Source: Candidatus Methanoperedens sp. (GTDB lineage Archaea; Halobacteriota; Methanosarcinia; Methanosarcinales; Methanoperedenaceae). From it: 12,488 bases of DNA. The position numbers were made by a program, and so were the translations under genes. Of this stretch, positions 1 through 4,894 are shown piece after piece. The notes beneath the pieces were generated by a model. The model was not told the origin of the DNA. It saw nothing but the letters and a program-made list of their open reading frames with translations, and searched no databases. Position 1 is the first letter of the stretch; each line of letters starts with the position of its first letter. The stretch covers positions 1 through 12,488 of the forward strand of contig JAHFCV010000054.1 of assembly GCA_023249275.1 (NCBI GenBank). The letters run 5' to 3'.

Positions 1-51
1 GCTCGTAGGATGGTCGCAGGAATTGAACAGAAGCGTGTATATAGAGAATGA
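1..51 (+). CDS. Possible 3' end of an upstream gene (partial)
   Basis: Frame 1 is open from the window edge to a TGA at 49-51 and would encode ARRMVAGIEQKRVYRE. This is a charged, arginine-rich tail typical of a protein C-terminus. A strong ribosome binding site for the next gene follows 30 bases later, which fits two consecutive genes in an operon. Sixteen residues are too few to identify a family. Frame 2 is also open to the edge here, so the alternative is that the next gene itself starts upstream of the window. Confidence 0.3.
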   Translation, partial: ARRMVAGIEQKRVYRE

Positions 52-91
52 AGCAGAGAAGGATAAGCTCAAAAGGGTGAGGGAGGTGAAT

Positions 92-322
92 GTGATGATT
101 GCGGTGAACCACCTGTCTGGAAAAACATCTACCATCGAACTCACGGATGAGGAGGCGGCGCAGTTTGAGGAGGTTTATAGCTTATTTCTTGAAAAAGGCG
201 GGCAGTTGATGTACGCAAGGAAAAAGATAGGCGCGAAGACCGTGTCTTTTTTTGAGGTTCAGATGGTGGAAAAAAAGGTTACAGAGGCGCCGGGGAGGAG
301 CCTGCTGTCTGAGAGGATGTAA
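92..322 (+). CDS. Small hypothetical protein, about 75 residues
   Basis: I do not recognise this protein. I chose the start at GTG 92 or ATG 95 because a strong Shine-Dalgarno sequence, GGGAGGTGA, lies at 81-89, 2 bases before the GTG and 5 before the ATG. The frame is also open upstream (TTG at 23 and beyond to the edge), so a longer form is possible. The product is soluble: a short beta-like start (MIAVNHLSGKTSTIELTDEE), an acidic helix containing EEAAQFEEVYSLFLEKGG, then a basic strand with RKKIGAKTVSFFEVQMV. There is no signal peptide, membrane segment or cysteine. It converges on mch, with 25 bases between the two stop codons. It could be the last gene of an operon that begins outside the window. 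Confidence 0.6.
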   Translation: MMIAVNHLSGKTSTIELTDEEAAQFEEVYSLFLEKGGQLMYARKKIGAKTVSFFEVQMVEKKVTEAPGRSLLSERM

Positions 323-347
323 CTGATAGTTAAAAGAATAAACGAGA

Positions 348-1298
348 CTAAATCCCGCTTATCCCGTACGACTCCAGGATAACCTCTCCATTCAGATGCC
401 CTGCGTGGTACGTCTTGCCAGTCTCAAGGTCGTTCACCGTAATCTCAGCAGGCGCAAACACATTGGCATCTATCTTGAAGAAATCATAACCTGCATCCTT
501 GAATGTCTTGTAGAAGGGCTTGCCGTAATCCTTCGACGTGCTTGAAGGAACCATCTTGAACTTCTCCTCGTCGAATCCCCTGATAGTAAGGAACACCGAG
601 CCGTAGTATATCACGCTGTCGTTGGTGCTGCCCATGGCTTTTAAGTCATCCTTGACCACAGGCGCAATCGGGGCGCATCCAGTGCCGCTGACGATTTTGG
701 TGGTATCGTAGCCTAACTCGTTCAGTTTGAATATCGCAGTTTCAACCACGCGCCCTGAAACCTGCACGGAGCCAACGATACAGGCAGTTGGCGCCACTAA
801 CGCTACAACATTTTCAGGTTCCACATGGCATGCCTCGGCAATGTTTTCAATCACCTTCTCGTCAGGGAGCTGGTTTGACTCAAGAGCAATAACTGCATGC
901 TCGTAATCATCCTCGTATTTTATGCGCTCGTATGTTTTCTTGGGCTTAAGAGCAAGCGCTCTCGCCGGTCCTGAGCCCATTGCGAAATACTTATCCACGC
1001 TTATTCTCCACCCTGCTTTCTGGGCGCCGAGGCACGACATTGCGGGATGGTCTGTGGTAATATCCACAAACGCAAGCGGTATTTCATTCACTTTGTGCAC
1101 GGATATCGAAGCTGCCCCGAATCCTCCCATGCAGATTTCAGTAAATAAAAGACCTGCTTCATACCCGCCGTCAACGTTTACCCCGCAGTCTATTATCTTT
1201 CCGCCGTTTTTAAGTTCAAAGACTTTTACTTTTAACTCTTCCGACCAGTCCATCATTTCTTCCGCGATTTCCATTGCTTTTTCATTAAGGCTTAACAA
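348..1298 (-). CDS. mch: Methenyltetrahydromethanopterin cyclohydrolase
   Basis: Mch reversibly hydrolyses N5,N10-methenyl-H4MPT to N5-formyl-H4MPT in the cytosolic C1 pathway of methanogens and anaerobic methane oxidisers, and in reverse during methane oxidation. The 316-residue product matches the family along its whole length. Recognisable blocks are the N-terminal LSLNEKAMEIAEEM, ITTDHPAMSCLGAQKAGW, DKYFAMGSGPARALALKPKK, ALESNQLPDEKV, VALVAPTACIVGSVQVSGR and DLKAMGSTNDS, ending with VNDLETGKTYHAGHLNGEV. I place the start at TTG 1298. Homologs begin MLSVNE, and GGTGGTGA lies just upstream and reads as the ribosome binding site. The usual alternative, GTG 1310, would make that site part of the coding region. 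The gene is monocistronic and divergent from the dodecin operon. Confidence 0.96.
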   Translation of the reverse strand: MLSLNEKAMEIAEEMMDWSEELKVKVFELKNGGKIIDCGVNVDGGYEAGLLFTEICMGGFGAASISVHKVNEIPLAFVDITTDHPAMSCLGAQKAGWRISVDKYFAMGSGPARALALKPKKTYERIKYEDDYEHAVIALESNQLPDEKVIENIAEACHVEPENVVALVAPTACIVGSVQVSGRVVETAIFKLNELGYDTTKIVSGTGCAPIAPVVKDDLKAMGSTNDSVIYYGSVFLTIRGFDEEKFKMVPSSTSKDYGKPFYKTFKDAGYDFFKIDANVFAPAEITVNDLETGKTYHAGHLNGEVILESYGISGI

Positions 1299-1338
1299 AT
1301 ATTTCACCACCGAAGTAGATGATAGTAGGCAAAACAGG

Positions 1339-1346
1339 CTTATAAG
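1339..1346 (-). promoter_or_regulatory. Putative TATA box of mch
   Basis: On the minus strand the sequence reads CTTATAAG, preceded by the A-rich stretch AAAAAC that could serve as a BRE. Transcription would start about 25 bases downstream, near 1317, giving a leader of about 20 bases that includes the GGTGGTGA ribosome binding site. This short leader supports the TTG start at 1298. The call comes from spacing and sequence only. Confidence 0.5.
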
Positions 1347-1394
1347 GTTTTTGAATTATGCTGCATATTCCTAAAATACCTCTGCAAACATAGA

Positions 1395-1402
1395 ATTTAA
1401 TA
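1395..1402 (+). promoter_or_regulatory. Putative TATA box of the dodecin operon
   Basis: ATTTAATA lies about 25 bases before 1424, which would leave a leader of about 12 bases carrying the GGGTGA ribosome binding site at 1425-1430. It sits back to back with the mch promoter in the same 137-base gap, so a regulator bound between them could control both transcripts. Confidence 0.45.
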
Positions 1403-1435
1403 CTGTTGCGATACAACACCCAAAGGGTGAAACAC

Positions 1436-1654
1436 ATGCCATTCGTCAAAATAATCGATACCGTGGGCTCATCCACGGAAAGCTGGGAGCAGGCTGCGAA
1501 AAATGCGATAGAAGAAGCTTCGGAACTTCCGATTTTCAAACGGAAAGGCACAATTACAAAAGCTAACATCAAGGGCTTTGATGTGGAAATCAAGGATAAC
1601 AAGATTGCTGCTTACCTGTGCAGGGTGGAGATGTTCCTGAGCGGCTCTGAGTAA
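1436..1654 (+). CDS. Dodecin-like small protein
   Basis: Dodecins are small proteins of about 65-75 residues that form hollow dodecamers and store or buffer flavins. This 72-residue product has the family layout: a first strand (FVKIIDTVGSS), the single helix with the signature SWEQAAKNAIEEAS at residues 16-29, then two strands ending in CRVEMFL. The start at ATG 1436 follows GGGTGA at 1425-1430. By eye alignment to dodecins I remember, the flavin-stacking Trp falls on Lys37 and the flavin-contacting Gln on Tyr60. Flavin binding in the usual mode is therefore doubtful, and the ligand may differ. It is followed after 1 base by a winged-helix gene, so the two are almost certainly one transcript. 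It lies between mch and cofD, two C1/F420 genes. Confidence 0.75.
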   Translation: MPFVKIIDTVGSSTESWEQAAKNAIEEASELPIFKRKGTITKANIKGFDVEIKDNKIAAYLCRVEMFLSGSE

Positions 1655-1655
1655 C

Positions 1656-1964
1656 ATGCCTGAAATAAGCGACGACGAGCTTGAAGCAATGCTTGAGCGC
1701 CGCCCCACCGTGCGCGAGGCAAAAGTGGATGACCACGCCCTCATGGTCAAGGCGCTGGAACATCCAGTCAGGCGCAAGATGATTAAGGCTGTCGGGGTAT
1801 TCGGAAAAACGAAGGGTGAACTGCAAAAAGAAGCGGGCGTGGATGATGCCATATTCAATTTCCAGACTGATTTTCTTATTAAGGGGAATTACCTTAAAAT
1901 TGAGGGGGATACTTACAGGCTGACAGACAGGGGGCTTGTGCTGCTATCGAATATCCCTAAATAA
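1656..1964 (+). CDS. Winged-helix DNA-binding regulator (ArsR-like)
   Basis: This 102-residue protein has an acidic N-terminal tail (residues 1-26) and then a winged helix. ALEHPVRRKMIKAV (33-46) resembles the first helix of ArsR-type regulators. KGELQKEAGVDDAIFNFQTDFLIKG covers the helix-turn-helix and recognition helix, and NYLKIEGDTYRLTDRGLVLL (78-97) forms the wing. It has no cysteines, so it is not a thiol-metal sensor of the classic ArsR kind. It starts 1 base after the dodecin stop codon, without a strong ribosome binding site, which suggests translational coupling. It may regulate its own operon and perhaps the divergent mch, which is inference from position only. Its last 21 bases overlap the 3' end of cofD on the other strand. 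Confidence 0.8.
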   Translation: MPEISDDELEAMLERRPTVREAKVDDHALMVKALEHPVRRKMIKAVGVFGKTKGELQKEAGVDDAIFNFQTDFLIKGNYLKIEGDTYRLTDRGLVLLSNIPK

Positions 1965-2858
1965 TCCAATAGTATATTTAGCCAGGGCAACACTTTTCCC
2001 AACCGATGTCATCATAGTATCACATCGCTTCACACTTACCGGGAAATCCTTTTCATCCACAGTATCCCTTTCATCACTCACCATAATATCCAGGATATCC
2101 CCGTAACATTCTGCCGCGCCCCTTGACGACACTGGAAAACCGCAGGCAGACATCAGCTTCCCTGCAGGTCCGCTGACAGGGGAATTACCGATAATCGGGC
2201 TTATTGCAATCACTTTTTTCTTCGCTAATATCTCCCGCATCCCTTTTAGCGCCAGAATTGGTCCTATGCTCGTTATGGGGTTACTCGGTCCTATAATCAC
2301 ATTTTCCTGAGCCTCCAGGGCATCCACCACCTCTTTAGTAGGTTTTGCCTTCCCAATCCCTGTAATTTTTACCTCAAGAACCACAGGCTCACCCCGCGCG
2401 CCTACCCAGAAATCCTGGAAATGCATATGCCCTTGCGGCGTTTTTATCATTGTATCCACTTTCTCATCACACATGGGGAGGATTGTTGCTTTTATTCCAA
2501 GAGCCGATGAAAGCCGTTGTGTCGCTTCTGTCAGGCTCGCTCCATTTCGCATCAATCCGGAGCGGAAAATACAGGTGGCGCGGTCGGTATCACCCAGCAT
2601 GAGCTTTTCATTGATGCCCAATTTTTGTAAAGCCTTATTCGTGTGAAAGGTGTCATTCTTAATTCCCCACCACTTTGCGACATCCAATTGCCCTGAAAAA
2701 AGGTACAAAACCGTATCAAGGTCAGGAGAGACAAGATTGCCTGACACGGTAATATCCTCTGCCGTATTCACTATTACCGTAATTTCCTCATCAGGGACAA
2801 GCCTCCGTAGACCCCGGATAAGCTTTGGTGTGCCAGTCCCTCCCGATAACACTATCAT
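1944..2858 (-). CDS. cofD: 2-phospho-L-lactate transferase (F420 biosynthesis)
   Basis: CofD joins the lactyl (or enolpyruvyl) phosphate unit, delivered as a GDP-activated intermediate, to the deazaflavin Fo. This gives F420-0 or its dehydro form. The 304 residues match the archaeal family from end to end. Visible are the nucleotide-binding start IVLSGGTGTPKLIRGL (residues 2-17), NTAEDITVSGNLVSPDLDTVLY, KWWGIKNDTF, LGDTDRAT, HFQDFWVGARGEP, IGPSNPITSIGPIL and ISPIIGNSPVSGPAGKLMSACG. ATG 2858 follows the permease stop after 1 base (TGATATG), with GAGGGT 5 bases upstream of the start. It is therefore the last gene of the ABC exporter operon. The 3' end overlaps the winged-helix gene tail to tail by 21 bases. 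Confidence 0.96.
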   Translation of the reverse strand: MIVLSGGTGTPKLIRGLRRLVPDEEITVIVNTAEDITVSGNLVSPDLDTVLYLFSGQLDVAKWWGIKNDTFHTNKALQKLGINEKLMLGDTDRATCIFRSGLMRNGASLTEATQRLSSALGIKATILPMCDEKVDTMIKTPQGHMHFQDFWVGARGEPVVLEVKITGIGKAKPTKEVVDALEAQENVIIGPSNPITSIGPILALKGMREILAKKKVIAISPIIGNSPVSGPAGKLMSACGFPVSSRGAAECYGDILDIMVSDERDTVDEKDFPVSVKRCDTMMTSVGKSVALAKYTIGLFRDIR

Positions 2859-2859
2859 A

Positions 2860-3636
2860 TCAGACCCTCATTTTCCCGAACAATCTTCCTCCCAGGGCAA
2901 TCATGGAAAGAGAAAATATTAAAAGGACTGCAATACTCAGCGAGATTGGGATTGTGGAATGCCCGAGCAGGAAAAAACGGAGCGCTTCCACGCAATAGGT
3001 GAGCGGATTCGCATATACAAGCGCCTTGAGCCAGCCGGGGAGGTTTGAAATCGGGAAAAAAGCACCGCTTAAGAGTACGAGCGGCATCGTGAGGAAACTC
3101 ATGACCATCTGGAAGCCTTCGTGGCTTTCGATTTTAGAGGCAAGCGCTATGCCAAGCCCGATAAACCCGATACCTGATACGAACATGATAACCATGGCTG
3201 CAAGGATACCCCAGATCGAGTCGTATTGAACCCCGATTAACCATGCAATAATCATAATCAATATCCCCTGGATCATGGCTGTTGTAACGCCGCCTATTGC
3301 TTTTCCGAGCGCGACAAAGAAACGGCTGACCGGCGCGATTAAAATTTCCTTGAGAAACCCGAATTCCCTGTCCCAGATAATGGATACTCCCCCCATCAAC
3401 GAAGAGAAAAGTACTGCCATGCTTATTAAACCCGGCGCAAGATAGCTCTTGTCAAATGCGCCGCCTCCTTTAACCTGAAAAGACGAACTGAATCCTGTCC
3501 CAAGGATGACCAGGAAAAAAAGAGGGGTTGCAAGAGCGCCGATAATTCGCGATTTTGAGCGTGAAAAACGAATCATTTCCCGAAGCCACATGGTATATAC
3601 CGTCTGTATCGCCCTGTTGACTGCCGCGTTAACCAT
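2860..3636 (-). CDS. ABC-2 type transporter permease (DrrB family)
   Basis: This is the membrane half of an ABC exporter of the daunorubicin-resistance type; the substrate is unknown. Its 258 residues contain about six hydrophobic spans, near residues 31-49, 68-86, 112-134, 140-165, 174-196 and 234-252. Between spans 2 and 3 lies the family hallmark DREFGFLKEILIAPVSR (89-105), and NLPGWLKALVYANPLTYCVEALR (198-220) is typical of ABC-2 permeases. The start ATG at 3636 overlaps the ATPase stop by one base (TAATG) and has a full AAGGAGG at 3641-3648, so both halves are made together. The family exports hydrophobic drugs or lipids; nothing in the sequence narrows this down. Confidence 0.92.
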   Translation of the reverse strand: MVNAAVNRAIQTVYTMWLREMIRFSRSKSRIIGALATPLFFLVILGTGFSSSFQVKGGGAFDKSYLAPGLISMAVLFSSLMGGVSIIWDREFGFLKEILIAPVSRFFVALGKAIGGVTTAMIQGILIMIIAWLIGVQYDSIWGILAAMVIMFVSGIGFIGLGIALASKIESHEGFQMVMSFLTMPLVLLSGAFFPISNLPGWLKALVYANPLTYCVEALRFFLLGHSTIPISLSIAVLLIFSLSMIALGGRLFGKMRV

Positions 3637-4634
3637 TATTTCCTCCTTGAGCGGAGTTTATATTCTACCTTTTCAACTTCAGTTACCTCTTTATCCCTGA
3701 TGGCGCGACCGGTGTGATGAATAAATACGTCATCCAGCGTGGGTTTTCGCAGACTGACCGACTGTATGGGGATACCCGCTTTCGAAGCCAGAGCCAGCAC
3801 ATGGGGTATCTGGCGTTCCCCTTCCTTGACTGTAATAAAAACCTCGTTCATTTTCCTGGAAACTATATTTGCGCATCCGTTTTTTTGATAGGCTTCGCAT
3901 AATCGGGTTATATCATCCGGGTTTTCCAATCCAAGTGTGATTACATCCCCGCCGAGTGAGTTTTTCAATGCCTCTGGTGTATCAAGCGCAACAATCTCGC
4001 CATGGTCGATTATGGCAATCCTGTTACACAGGTGGTCAGCCTCTTCCATATAATGGGTGGTGAGCATGATAGTCACGCCTTCCTCTTTATTCAGGGTTTT
4101 TATGTATTCCCAGATATGGAGCCTTGTCTGCGGGTCAAGACCCAGGGTTGGTTCATCAAGAAATAATACATGAGGGTGGTGCATAAGCCCGCGCGCGATT
4201 TCAAGACGCCTCATCATTCCGCCTGAATAGGTCTTGACGATGGCGTCTGCCCTGTCCGTGAGTTCTACAAGGGAAAGAACCTCGTTAATCCTGTTTTTTC
4301 TCGTCTTGCTGTCAAGACCGTAGAGCCTGCCGTGAAGGTCGAGATTCTCCCTGCCTGTGAGGCGGTCATCCAGTGTGGTGCCCTGGAACACCATACCTAT
4401 GTTTTGCCGCACCGAGCCTGCCTGTCTTTGCACATCAAAACCCCAGACTTTAGCGCTGCCGCCTGATGGTTCTGTCATTGTGGAGAGCATGTTTATGAGT
4501 GTGGTCTTCCCTGCGCCATTGGGACCAAGAAGCCCGAATAATTCACCGGGTTTGACTGATATGCTGATGTTATTTACAGCAGTAATTTCATTGAAGTGTT
4601 TTGTTATTCCTGATGTTTCTATGGCATAGAGCAT
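3636..4634 (-). CDS. ABC exporter ATP-binding protein (DrrA family)
   Basis: This cytosolic ATPase of 332 residues powers the adjacent permease. It has Walker A GPNGAGKTT (37-45), a Q-loop at Gln84 (MVFQGTTLDD), the ABC signature YSGGMMRRLEIARG (136-149), Walker B VLFLDEPTLGLD (156-167) and the switch His194 (LTTHYMEEAD). The C-terminal extension of about 110 residues after the ATPase core is usual for DrrA-like proteins, and its end contains PTLDDVFIHHTGR, also typical. The start ATG 4634 has a modest AAGG upstream. It is the first gene of the operon ATPase, permease, cofD. Confidence 0.94.
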   Translation of the reverse strand: MLYAIETSGITKHFNEITAVNNISISVKPGELFGLLGPNGAGKTTLINMLSTMTEPSGGSAKVWGFDVQRQAGSVRQNIGMVFQGTTLDDRLTGRENLDLHGRLYGLDSKTRKNRINEVLSLVELTDRADAIVKTYSGGMMRRLEIARGLMHHPHVLFLDEPTLGLDPQTRLHIWEYIKTLNKEEGVTIMLTTHYMEEADHLCNRIAIIDHGEIVALDTPEALKNSLGGDVITLGLENPDDITRLCEAYQKNGCANIVSRKMNEVFITVKEGERQIPHVLALASKAGIPIQSVSLRKPTLDDVFIHHTGRAIRDKEVTEVEKVEYKLRSRRK

Positions 4635-4660
4635 ATTTGCCTTTTTATTAATTTTGTAGA

Positions 4661-4668
4661 TTATAGAA
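4661..4668 (-). promoter_or_regulatory. Putative TATA box of the ABC exporter/cofD operon
   Basis: On the minus strand the sequence reads TTCTATAA followed by TC. A start 25 bases downstream falls near 4638, only a few bases before the ATG at 4634, so the transcript would be nearly leaderless. A small palindrome, CCATC-acc-GATGG, lies just upstream at 4681-4693 and could be an operator, though 5 bases per arm is weak. Confidence 0.35.
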
Positions 4669-4712
4669 CTATTCCCAAACCCATCACCGATGGATTTATC
4701 AGTTATTGTTCA

Positions 4713-4720
4713 TATTATAG
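4713..4720 (+). promoter_or_regulatory. Putative TATA box of the tRNA gene
   Basis: TATTATAG is centred about 26 bases before the first base of the tRNA at 4742, the normal distance for an archaeal promoter whose transcript begins at or close to the mature 5' end. Confidence 0.5.
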
Positions 4721-4741
4721 CATCGCTATTTTTACTCCAGA

Positions 4742-4816
4742 AGCGGGGTAGGGTAGTCAGGATATCCCGACGGGCTCATAACCCGTAGATCAATGGTTCG
4801 AATCCATTCCCCGCTA
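4742..4816 (+). tRNA. Initiator tRNA-Met (CAT anticodon)
   Basis: The 75-base sequence folds into a full cloverleaf. The acceptor stem AGCGGGG pairs with CCCCGCT, the anticodon stem ACGGG pairs with CCCGT around the loop CTCATAA, and the T arm AATGG/CCATT encloses TTCGAAT. The discriminator is A, and CCA is not encoded. The A1:U72 end pair and the three consecutive G:C pairs next to the anticodon loop are the hallmarks of archaeal initiator tRNA rather than elongator tRNA-Met. It has its own promoter and terminator. Confidence 0.95.
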
Positions 4817-4828
4817 TAAGCGAATTAC

Positions 4829-4836
4829 TTTTTTTT
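4829..4836 (+). terminator. T-run terminator after the tRNA
   Basis: A run of eight T lies 12 bases after the tRNA 3' end. Oligo-T runs terminate archaeal RNA polymerase, particularly after tRNA genes. It also separates the tRNA from the downstream membrane-protein gene, which has its own promoter. Confidence 0.65.
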
Positions 4837-4863
4837 GACGCATATCTTTTAACAGGCGGTAAT

Positions 4864-4871
4864 TTTATATA
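4864..4871 (+). promoter_or_regulatory. Putative TATA box, leaderless transcript
   Basis: TTTATATA is centred about 27 bases before ATG 4895, so transcription would begin at or within a base or two of the start codon. No Shine-Dalgarno sequence precedes the ATG (the upstream bases are CACAATAAAGATT), which agrees with leaderless translation. Confidence 0.5.
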
Positions 4872-4894
4872 CAACTGTCTTCACAATAAAGATT

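Noticed and set aside
922..1374. A 150-codon open frame on the plus strand opposite mch.
   Set aside because: It is antisense to a certain gene, spans the mch promoter, has no ribosome binding site and reads as low-quality protein. Similar shadows opposite aroE, tyrA, dnaG and the CobT-like gene were dismissed for the same reason.
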